A stretch of DNA of 64,000 nucleotides. Origin: JAEXOD01 sp963663265 (GTDB lineage: Bacteria > Bacteroidota > Ignavibacteria > Ignavibacteriales > Melioribacteraceae). The position numbers and the translations under genes were made by a program. The notes under the pieces are model-generated. The model did no database searches. It worked only from the letters and a program-made list of their open reading frames with translations, and was not told where the DNA came from. Positions 17,041 to 25,555 of this stretch are shown in pieces (positions within the stretch are counted from its first letter, which is position 1; every line of letters begins with the position of its first letter). Location of the stretch: NCBI GenBank assembly GCA_963663265.2, contig CAXXXM010000001.1, positions 1,302,001 through 1,366,000 on the forward strand. The letters are read 5' to 3'.

Positions 17041-19686
17041 ATGATGAGTAAAAGTAAAGGGTCTTCAAAGGTTTTTGTTGAACAATTATTTCAGATTATT
17101 CCTGAGATGTTAATAATTTTTGATTCAGAATTAAATATTGTTAAAACAAATAAAAATATTTCTCAAGATAAAAATAAATCATTAAAAACCTTATTATCTG
17201 AACATGATTTGTTGGTGATTCGAAGTTTTATTGAGAGAGAAGCTAATGCAAAAAATGAGTTTATTACTTCAACAAAAATTACAGAAGGGTATTCAAAAGT
17301 AGTTTTATCATATCTCGATAAACATGACGACTCTTTTTTAATGTTGATTCAGGATATTACTTCTGAATATGAATTCAATTCAAATCTTTGTATGGATAAA
17401 ATCTTTTTAGATAATCTTCTAAATCAAATTCCTGACTCTATATACTTTAAAGATGTTAACTCAAGATTTTTAAAGATAAATAAAACTCAAGCACAAACAA
17501 TAGGCGTACGTAATAGCAATGATGCAATTGGAAAAACTGACATTGACTTTTTCTTGATGGATCACGCACTTGACGCATTAGAAGATGAGAAAAAATTAAT
17601 AAATAATGAAAAAGAAATTATAAAAAAAGACGAGTTTATCAAAAATGCTAAAGGGGAATTTCAATGGGTTTCAACTATTAAAGCTCCTTTAATGGATAAT
17701 TCAAAAATAATTGGGACATTTGGAATAACAAGAGACATTACTGAAAGCAAAGCTATTGAATTGCAGTTAAAAAGCTCTAATACTCTTTTTAACGCGATAT
17801 GGAATTACTCACCAAACGGAATGAGAGTTTTAGACTCAACTGGCAAAATATTCATGGTTAATCCGGCATTCTGCTTAATGTTTGGACTTGGAGAAGAAGA
17901 ATTACTTGGTAACGAAATATCAATAATGTTTCATCAAAGTATTGATGAAATTAAAAATAAAAAAATCCGTTCAAAAAAATTAAATGAGTTAGCAAAAAAT
18001 ATCCGTACCAAAAACATTAAAACATTTTTTGAAAAAAAATTGCATCTCTGGAATGATACTTATGTTTGGTTTGAAGTATTAAACTCCTGTCTTGAAATAA
18101 ATGATGATGTATACTTGTTAAGCATTTTCAGAAATATCGATGATAGAAAAATTGCAGAAGAAAAACTTGAGTATTCTGAAGCTTTAAACAAGACTACTAT
18201 TGATGCTCTGAGTGATTTCTTAATAGTTGTGGATACGAATCAAAAAGTTATACTTGCAAATAATACTTTCAAATCATTCTTTAAACAATTAAATCCCGAA
18301 ATTAGTATCGAGAATCTTACAATAGATGGACTTGTTAGAATTTTACCCTTTTTGAAATTATCATTCTTTGAAATTATATTTAACGAAAAGAAGGAAATTA
18401 TTATTTTTGACGAATTTAATAGTAAAGATAAACAGTACTTTTTTGAAGTAAAATTTATTCCTGTTTTAGCAGAAAACTCTGTAAAAAGAATTATTGTTTT
18501 AATTCTTGATATTTCAGATCTAAAAAACTATGAAAATCAAATAAGAAGATCTGCATTAATTTTTGAAAACATGAATGAAGCAGTATTTATATTTAATAAA
18601 CAGGGACTAATTGTAGACATTAATAGTGCAGCGGAATTATTATATGGATTTAAGCGTGATTATTTAATAGGAAATACAATTGACTGTTTCTCTAACAACG
18701 GTTTGATTCTAAAAGAGAAAGATAAAGTATTTAAAACTTTACTGTCATCAAAAACCGCAAATTATAAAGTGTGGTATAATCATCCCATTTCACATGCAAA
18801 AATTCATATTGATATAGATTTTTTACCTTTAACTGATAATAGTGGAGCAATAATAGCTTTTTATACTATTGCCCGCGATATTACAGAACTTACAAAAGCA
18901 AACGAAAAAATTGGTAGTGTTATCGAGGAACTACAAACTAAAACAAAAGAACTTGAAAAATATAGTGAGGAATTAAAGCTTAGTAATACAAGTAAAGATA
19001 GATTTTTTTCAATAATTGCTCATGATTTAAAAAGTCCATTTCAAGGTATTTTAGGGTTTTGCAACATACTAAAAGATGAATATGAAACTTTAAATAACGA
19101 AGATATTCATTATATGGTAAGAAATATAAGTGATAGTGCTCAAAATTTATATGATTTAATTGAAAACTTATTAGAATGGTCGCGTCTTCAATTAGGCAAA
19201 ATTGAATACTCACCCGAAGACTTTAATTTAGATCTGGTATTATATTCAGTAAAAAACATGTTAAATGGAAATGCTTTAAAAAAGAATATTAGTATTGTAA
19301 TCGAATCAGAACAGAATTTTATTGTTAATGCTGATAATAATATGATTAATTCAATTATTTCAAATTTATTATCTAACGCAATAAAATTTACTAAGAAAAA
19401 TGGATTAATTAAAATAGTATCAAAACGACAAAAAAACTTTGTTGCAGTTTCAATAATTGATAACGGAATTGGAATTGATAGCAAAATGCTGAAACAATTA
19501 TTTAAGATTGATATTAATATTAGTAGAAACGGAACTGAAAATGAAAAAGGCACCGGATTAGGATTGATACTATGCAAAGACTTTATAGAAAGAAATGGGG
19601 GAGTTATAAAAGTTAAAAGTAAAGTAAATACAGGTACAACATTCACTATAACAATTCCATTATCAAAAAAGAAGAATATTTTATAA
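17041..19686 (+). CDS. Soluble multi-PAS sensor histidine kinase
   Basis: 881 residues without clear membrane segments. About five PAS units are visible: a weak one at 15-115, then 120-240, 245-375, 380-500 and 505-625, several ending in the PAC mark (ITRDITESKAIE, ARDITELTKANE). A coiled coil leads to HisKA with phospho-acceptor His661 (IIAHDLKSPFQG) and a complete HATPase (NLLSNAIKFTKKNG, DNGIGID, GTGLGL). It should autophosphorylate in response to a cytosolic cue such as redox, oxygen or a small ligand. The neighbouring regulator lacks a receiver domain, so it is not an orthodox phospho-partner. Start may be either of the two adjacent ATG codons. Confidence 0.9.
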   Translation: MMSKSKGSSKVFVEQLFQIIPEMLIIFDSELNIVKTNKNISQDKNKSLKTLLSEHDLLVIRSFIEREANAKNEFITSTKITEGYSKVVLSYLDKHDDSFLMLIQDITSEYEFNSNLCMDKIFLDNLLNQIPDSIYFKDVNSRFLKINKTQAQTIGVRNSNDAIGKTDIDFFLMDHALDALEDEKKLINNEKEIIKKDEFIKNAKGEFQWVSTIKAPLMDNSKIIGTFGITRDITESKAIELQLKSSNTLFNAIWNYSPNGMRVLDSTGKIFMVNPAFCLMFGLGEEELLGNEISIMFHQSIDEIKNKKIRSKKLNELAKNIRTKNIKTFFEKKLHLWNDTYVWFEVLNSCLEINDDVYLLSIFRNIDDRKIAEEKLEYSEALNKTTIDALSDFLIVVDTNQKVILANNTFKSFFKQLNPEISIENLTIDGLVRILPFLKLSFFEIIFNEKKEIIIFDEFNSKDKQYFFEVKFIPVLAENSVKRIIVLILDISDLKNYENQIRRSALIFENMNEAVFIFNKQGLIVDINSAAELLYGFKRDYLIGNTIDCFSNNGLILKEKDKVFKTLLSSKTANYKVWYNHPISHAKIHIDIDFLPLTDNSGAIIAFYTIARDITELTKANEKIGSVIEELQTKTKELEKYSEELKLSNTSKDRFFSIIAHDLKSPFQGILGFCNILKDEYETLNNEDIHYMVRNISDSAQNLYDLIENLLEWSRLQLGKIEYSPEDFNLDLVLYSVKNMLNGNALKKNISIVIESEQNFIVNADNNMINSIISNLLSNAIKFTKKNGLIKIVSKRQKNFVAVSIIDNGIGIDSKMLKQLFKIDINISRNGTENEKGTGLGLILCKDFIERNGGVIKVKSKVNTGTTFTITIPLSKKKNIL

Positions 19687-19769
19687 CAAGAGGTTATTTA
19701 TAAAACACTTTTATAAACAACTATTTTTATGTAAATTTGCGGTGATATTTTTAAACAAAAGGTATAATT

Positions 19770-21482
19770 ATGAGCGATAACATTGAAGAAAAAAATTCTT
19801 CAACTTCAAACTTATCAGTAAACTTTATCAAAACAATTATTAATGATGATTTAAAGACCAATAAATATTTTGGAAAGGTTCACACAAGATTTCCTCCTGA
19901 ACCTAATGGTTATTTACATATTGGACATGCAAAATCCATTTGTTTAAATTTCGGTTTAGCACAAGATTATAAAGGACAATGCAATTTAAGATTTGATGAC
20001 ACAAACCCAAGTAAAGAAGATGTTGAATATGTTGAATCAATAAAGGAAGATGTTAGATGGTTAGGATTTGATTGGGAAGGCAGAGAGTTTTTTGCTTCAG
20101 ATTATTTTAATCAATTATACAGTTTTGCTGTACAGTTAATTAAATTGGGAAAAGCTTATGTATGTCATTTGAATGCAGAGCAAATGCGCGAATATAGAGG
20201 GACTTTAACTGAACCGGGTAAAGAAAGTCCATATAGAAATCGTTCTATTGAAGAAAATTTATCTCTTTTTGAAAAGATGAAAAATGGTGAATTTAACGAA
20301 GGAGAATGTGTTTTAAGAGCAAAAATTGACTTGAGTTCACCTAATTTTAATATGCGTGATCCAATTATTTATCGTATTCTTAAAGCTCATCATCATAGAA
20401 CCGGAGACACATGGTGCATTTATCCTATGTATGATTTTGCACATGGCTATTGCGATATGATTGAAGGGATTACTCATTCAATCTGTACTTTAGAATTTGA
20501 AAATCATAGACCATTATATGATTGGTTATTAGATGCGATAACAGCTGAACATCATCCACAACAAATTGAATTTGCTCGCTTAAATCTTAACTATACTGTT
20601 ATGAGTAAAAGGAAGTTGCTGCAATTAGTTCAAGAAAAATATGTTAGTGGTTGGGATGACCCAAGAATGCCAACCATCGCAGGAATTAGAAGAAGAGGTT
20701 ATACACCGGAGTCAATTCGTAATTTTGCTGAAAAAATTGGTGTTGCTAAACGAGATAACGTTATTGACATAGCTTTATTAGAATATAGTATTCGTGAAGA
20801 CTTGAATAAAAAGGCTGCACGTGTTATGGGTGTATTAAAACCGTTAAAGTTGGTCATTGAAAACTATCCAGACGACTTATGCGAAGAAATTGTAGCAATT
20901 AATAATCCAGAAGATCCTGCAATGGGTTCAAGGAAAGTTCCATTTTCAAAAGTATTATTTATTGAACAAGATGACTTTATGGAAAATCCCCCTAAAAAGT
21001 ATTTTAGACTTTCACCAGGGACTGAAGTAAGATTACGTTATGCTTATTATGTTAAATGCACAGATGTTGTAAAGGATGCGGATGGTAATATTACTGAAGT
21101 AAGATGTACATATGATCCTGCCACAAAGGGGGGTGGTTCACCTGATGGAAGAAAAGTGAAGGGGACAATACATTGGGTTTCTGCTAAACATGCAGTAAAA
21201 GCAACTGTTAGATTATATGATAGATTATTTACTGTTGAAAATCCTGATAATTCTGAAGAAGGTAAATCGTACAAAGATTATTTAAATGAAAACTCATTAA
21301 TTGAATTAAATAATTCATTTGTTGAACCATCTTTATTAGAAGCAAATGCTGGGGATAAATTCCAATTTGAAAGATTAGGTTATTTCTGTATTGATTCTGT
21401 TGATAGTTCAAAAAACAATTTAGTTTTTAATAGAACAGTAACATTAAAAGATACATGGTCAAAAATTGACAAACAGAGTTAA
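19770..21482 (+). CDS. glnS: Glutaminyl-tRNA synthetase
   Basis: 570 residues, a typical GlnRS length. The class I HIGH motif is PEPNGYLHIGHAKS near residue 43, and the KMSKS-equivalent is VMSKRKL. The catalytic domain is followed by the two beta-barrel anticodon-binding domains. It charges tRNA-Gln with glutamine directly, so this organism need not rely on GatCAB for tRNA-Gln. It stands alone with its own leader and is convergent with gltX, sharing a terminator. The window also holds a tRNA-Gln with U1-A72 and G73 identity bases. Confidence 0.96.
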   Translation: MSDNIEEKNSSTSNLSVNFIKTIINDDLKTNKYFGKVHTRFPPEPNGYLHIGHAKSICLNFGLAQDYKGQCNLRFDDTNPSKEDVEYVESIKEDVRWLGFDWEGREFFASDYFNQLYSFAVQLIKLGKAYVCHLNAEQMREYRGTLTEPGKESPYRNRSIEENLSLFEKMKNGEFNEGECVLRAKIDLSSPNFNMRDPIIYRILKAHHHRTGDTWCIYPMYDFAHGYCDMIEGITHSICTLEFENHRPLYDWLLDAITAEHHPQQIEFARLNLNYTVMSKRKLLQLVQEKYVSGWDDPRMPTIAGIRRRGYTPESIRNFAEKIGVAKRDNVIDIALLEYSIREDLNKKAARVMGVLKPLKLVIENYPDDLCEEIVAINNPEDPAMGSRKVPFSKVLFIEQDDFMENPPKKYFRLSPGTEVRLRYAYYVKCTDVVKDADGNITEVRCTYDPATKGGGSPDGRKVKGTIHWVSAKHAVKATVRLYDRLFTVENPDNSEEGKSYKDYLNENSLIELNNSFVEPSLLEANAGDKFQFERLGYFCIDSVDSSKNNLVFNRTVTLKDTWSKIDKQS

Positions 21483-21484
21483 AA

Positions 21485-21511
21485 AAAGGCGAGTTAAACT
21501 CGCCTTTTTTT
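21485..21511. terminator. Bidirectional terminator between glnS and gltX
   Basis: GGCGAGT / ACTCGCC stem with a 3-nt loop, A-run on the left and T-run on the right, placed between the two convergent stops. Confidence 0.92.
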
Positions 21512-22962
21512 TATTTGAATTTGTCTAATATGTTTTGAATTCGTAATAAAACTTCTTCTTTCCCAACAATATCTAAAATATCAAATAAACCTGGTCCAAC
21601 ACCCACACCGGATACTGCCAAACGAAGAGGATGAATTATTTTACCCATACCAATTTCGTTTTCTTCTGCAAATTTGTGTATTACATGATCGTAATCTTCC
21701 TTTGTAGGATTCTCTAACTTTGATATCTCTTCTTTAAATTTCGTCAATAAAATCGGGGAGTCCTCTTTCCATCTTTTTTTGAAAACTTCCATATCATAAT
21801 CAGTAGGAGTTTCAAAGAAATATGGACACTTTTCAATCAATTCATGTGCAAATTCAATTCTCTCACGCATGGAATCGACCATTTTTGCAAAAAGTTCATC
21901 AGAACACACTTTAGTATATGTTGTTTTTGAGTATTCTTTTTTAATCAATTCAACAATTTCCGGAGTTGTCTTTTTACGTAAGTGTTCAGCATTTAACCAA
22001 GTCAACTTATCTAAGTCAAATACAGCACCAGACTTATTAACTCTTTCTAACGAAAATTTATTAACCAGCTCTTCAATATTGTAATACTCAACATCATCTC
22101 CTGCAGTCCAACCTAAAAGAGCAACAAAATTGACCAAAGCTTCCGGTAAAAATCCTTTATCTCTAAAATCTTCAACAGCTACATCACTTTGACGTTTGCT
22201 TAATTTTTTCCTGTCTTTGTTTAACAATAATGGTAAATGGGCAAATATTGGTCTTTCCCATTCAAAATAATCATATAACAAAACATGTTTTGGAGTAGAA
22301 GAAAGCCATTCTTCTCCACGAATAACATGAGTAATTTTCATAAGATGATCATCAACAACATTTGCCAAATGATAAGTAGGGAAACCATCACTTTTAAGCA
22401 ACACTTGATCATCAATAACACTACTGTCAAATTCAACATCACCACGGATTATATCGTTAAATCTTATCTTTTCGTCTGGTAAAACATTTAATCGCACAAC
22501 ATAGGATTCACCATTAGCAATCTTAGCTTGAATTTCATCATTAGAAAGACTTAAACAATGTTTGTCATATTTTGGTTGAAGTTTTTGAGCCTGTTGTTCT
22601 TCTCTAATTTTTTCCAATCTTTCTGTTGAACAAAAGCAATAATAAGCTCTGCCACTTGCAATTAATTCTTTAACATATTTATTATATAAATCCAATCTTT
22701 CGGATTGAATATAGGGTCCATAATTACCCCCAATAATTGGACCTTCATCGTACTCTAATCCAGCCCATTTTAACGTTTCAATCAAATTACTTACCGCACC
22801 TTCCACTAAACGGGTTCTATCAGTATCTTCAATTCTGAGAATAAATTTCCCATTATTATGTTTTGCAAATAAATAATTGTACAAAGCAGTTCGCAACCCG
22901 CCAACATGCAAATAGCCAGTTGGACTCGGTGCAAATCTTACACGAGGTTTTTCACTTATCAT
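21511..22962 (-). CDS. gltX: Glutamyl-tRNA synthetase
   Basis: 483 residues. HIGH-type motif FAPSPTGYLHVGGLRTALYNYL at the N-terminus and KMSKS-type KLSKRQSD near residue 250, with the all-helical GluRS anticodon-binding domain at the C-terminus, which distinguishes it from GlnRS. The stretch YCFCSTERLEKI followed later by KHC is the zinc-linked insertion region. It charges tRNA-Glu for translation and for tetrapyrrole synthesis. The gene starts 14 bases after the stop of the upstream hybrid receiver protein gene, so cotranscription is possible. Confidence 0.96.
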   Translation of the reverse strand: MISEKPRVRFAPSPTGYLHVGGLRTALYNYLFAKHNNGKFILRIEDTDRTRLVEGAVSNLIETLKWAGLEYDEGPIIGGNYGPYIQSERLDLYNKYVKELIASGRAYYCFCSTERLEKIREEQQAQKLQPKYDKHCLSLSNDEIQAKIANGESYVVRLNVLPDEKIRFNDIIRGDVEFDSSVIDDQVLLKSDGFPTYHLANVVDDHLMKITHVIRGEEWLSSTPKHVLLYDYFEWERPIFAHLPLLLNKDRKKLSKRQSDVAVEDFRDKGFLPEALVNFVALLGWTAGDDVEYYNIEELVNKFSLERVNKSGAVFDLDKLTWLNAEHLRKKTTPEIVELIKKEYSKTTYTKVCSDELFAKMVDSMRERIEFAHELIEKCPYFFETPTDYDMEVFKKRWKEDSPILLTKFKEEISKLENPTKEDYDHVIHKFAEENEIGMGKIIHPLRLAVSGVGVGPGLFDILDIVGKEEVLLRIQNILDKFK

Positions 22963-22976
22963 ATTTTATCTAAATT

Positions 22977-25355
22977 TTAAGAATGGTTATTTAAATTACT
23001 TGTATAATATTTAACTTTTTCAATAAATTCTTTACTATCAATTGGCTTTGGAATATAATCAGTTGCACCGGCTTCAAGACATTTTTCTCTATCGCCTTTC
23101 ATTGCAAAAGCAGTCAAAGCAACAATTGGAGTTTTTGCATATCCAGCAAGAAGTCTAATTTTTTCCATTGCTTCAAATCCATTCATAATAGGCATCTGCA
23201 TATCCATAAGAATTAAATCAAATTCTTCATCTTGACACATTTTATAGGCTTCTTCACCGTTTTCAACAACAACAATGCTTTCAAAACCGTTTTTCTTCAA
23301 TAAACGAGTAACAATAATCTGAGAATGTTTATAATCTTCAGCAAGTAGTATTTTTATAGTATCTTTTTGTGCAATAACTTCTTTTACTGGAGGAGGAGTA
23401 TCATATCGATTTATCATCGATTTAATTACATCAGCCAAGTCTTCAATATTAGTACTGCGTTTATCTAATAAATCTTCAAAAAGTCCATCTATTTTCTTTA
23501 AGTCTTCTTGATAATTATCTTTACCAGTATAAATTATAATAGGTAATTTTGCGAATTTATCTTCAGACTTAATCATTTTTATAAGTTCAAAGCCATTAGG
23601 ATATGGCATATCTAAATCAACTATTGCTAAATCTAAATCCATATTTGCTATTCTTTCCATAACATTTGCAGATATATTTTCTGCAACTGCCCTGTAACCA
23701 GCAGTTTCAATGGCTTGTTTGACTAAATTAAGAGTAGGGTAGTCATCATCAACACAAAGAACATTTGAATCTTTCCGTAATTTATAGCTTGTTAATACTT
23801 CAACTAAAAAATTGTAATTAATTGGTTTAACAAAATATTCAACAGCTCCCATTAGGAATGCTTTTTGTTCTTCCGGTTCAACAGAACATACAATAACAGG
23901 AGTATTTTTAGAATTAGCATTATCATGAATTTTCTTTAATAATTCCAGTCCGTTTGCCGAAGGTATTTCTATATCAAGAATAATAGCTAAATACTTGAAT
24001 TTTTCAATTTGTTCAAGTGTTTGTTCAGCTGTGTGAACGATTGTTGGAGTATAACCCCATTTATTTAAGTAATTACTTAATAGTTTTGAGGTTGCATAAT
24101 CATCTTCAACAACAAGAATTCTATTTAAAGAATCAGGCACAGGTTTAGGAAGATTTGATAATTTAGATTCTATACTATTGGGAATGGATTCAGTTAACAA
24201 ACTAAAAGAGAAGGAGATACCTTCTCCATAATTATTATTAACAACTAAATCATTATTAAAAAATGTGTTATAATATTTCGATAATACTAAAGATAATCCA
24301 GAGATATTATAATTCTTAAACTCATTTAATTTGGATAATGCAAAAGGTTCAAATAAAGATTTATCTTTCTCAATCAGATAACCATTCCCATTTCCCGAGA
24401 TTGTTATATTAATTTTCCCGCCGCTTAATAAACTTAAGTCAAATTTTACTTTAGAACAATTAGTTGAATTTATACAATAAAATATTAATGTATTAAATAA
24501 ATATTTTAGTTTTTGTTCATCAATCTCAATACTACTTGATATCGAAGTATCGATGTCAACTTGATATTCTAATAATCGTCCTGCTGTTTTTGTCTTATAA
24601 ACATCAATAACTTCTTTAACTAAATTTCTTAGATTAACAGTTTTCTTTTCTGATTGAACTTTTCCTGTCTCAATTTTGGAGATTTCATTCAACTCGTTAA
24701 TATTGAGTAGTAAACTTTGTGCATTTTTTTTAATTGTACTCACATATTCATTTTGAGTACTTGAAAGACTTTCCTCACTTAATATAGCAGTAAACCCAAT
24801 TATTGAGTTTACCGGTGCACGTAATTCATTTATTGTATCAGATATAATTTTATTAAAATTAGAATTATTGTCTAATTGTATTCCAGTAGAAGATTTTTGC
24901 CAAATATTAATTACAATTGAAATATATTCAGTAATTTTCTTCAAATTTTCCGTATCATTTGAAGTAAAAGGGGCACGATTAGCAAGTTTTAATAAACATT
25001 TTTCAGAATCGGAAATTTTAAATCCAACACAAATCTCATAAGTAACAAATTCACTTGCTTGGATTTCACAATCAGCTTCAGAAGTCGCAAAGAATTCTGT
25101 TGAATAATTATTCTGCTTACATGATTTGCAGGAAAACTCTGTACCATTTAAATAGCTTTTTCGAGCAGACGAACTTTTACCAAGAACAATAAACTTATTA
25201 TTAGCTGAAAAGTTAAACAAAATGGCTGCTTGAAATTCCAATTCTTTAACTAAAAAGTTACATAAATAATCCGGTAAGTCACTTGCCCCTTTTTGAGCAT
25301 AGTTTAACAAGGAGTTAAATTTTTCCAAAAATTCTAATTTTGCACCGTAAATCAT
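22977..25355 (-). CDS. Hybrid protein: degenerate histidine-kinase core with three receiver domains
   Basis: 792 residues. N-terminal region (1-160) of unclear, possibly GAF-like fold with several cysteines (EFSCKSCKQ). Residues about 165-235 align with HisKA, but the phospho-acceptor is Asn176 (codon AAT; INELRAPVNSIIGF in place of xHELRTPLN). The HATPase region (270-385) has lost its hallmarks: no DxGxG box (SGNGNGY) and GLSLVLS where GTGLGL is expected. Three receiver domains follow (about 412-525, 532-645, 668-785), with phospho-Asp461, Asp580 and Asp718 and their acidic pockets and lysines intact. It is likely a catalytically dead kinase scaffold that receives phosphate from other kinases. 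No output DNA-binding domain. Confidence 0.85.
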   Translation of the reverse strand: MIYGAKLEFLEKFNSLLNYAQKGASDLPDYLCNFLVKELEFQAAILFNFSANNKFIVLGKSSSARKSYLNGTEFSCKSCKQNNYSTEFFATSEADCEIQASEFVTYEICVGFKISDSEKCLLKLANRAPFTSNDTENLKKITEYISIVINIWQKSSTGIQLDNNSNFNKIISDTINELRAPVNSIIGFTAILSEESLSSTQNEYVSTIKKNAQSLLLNINELNEISKIETGKVQSEKKTVNLRNLVKEVIDVYKTKTAGRLLEYQVDIDTSISSSIEIDEQKLKYLFNTLIFYCINSTNCSKVKFDLSLLSGGKINITISGNGNGYLIEKDKSLFEPFALSKLNEFKNYNISGLSLVLSKYYNTFFNNDLVVNNNYGEGISFSFSLLTESIPNSIESKLSNLPKPVPDSLNRILVVEDDYATSKLLSNYLNKWGYTPTIVHTAEQTLEQIEKFKYLAIILDIEIPSANGLELLKKIHDNANSKNTPVIVCSVEPEEQKAFLMGAVEYFVKPINYNFLVEVLTSYKLRKDSNVLCVDDDYPTLNLVKQAIETAGYRAVAENISANVMERIANMDLDLAIVDLDMPYPNGFELIKMIKSEDKFAKLPIIIYTGKDNYQEDLKKIDGLFEDLLDKRSTNIEDLADVIKSMINRYDTPPPVKEVIAQKDTIKILLAEDYKHSQIIVTRLLKKNGFESIVVVENGEEAYKMCQDEEFDLILMDMQMPIMNGFEAMEKIRLLAGYAKTPIVALTAFAMKGDREKCLEAGATDYIPKPIDSKEFIEKVKYYTSNLNNHS

Positions 25356-25555
25356 ATCTAATATTTATGATAATTATTAAAACAATAATTTAATAAAATT
25401 TAATGTAAAAAATAATTTTTTTTTTGAAAGAGAGTTAAAATTTATTAAAAGTGTAAAAATAACGTATATATTTAATTATTGAACAATTTTTTGTATATTG
25501 TTGATTAAATTTAATATTAATAAATCAACCTACAATTAATGGAGGAAATATAAGA

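Noticed and set aside
19188..19646. 152-codon minus-strand frame
   Set aside because: It is antisense to the HATPase part of the PAS histidine kinase, which has all its motifs.
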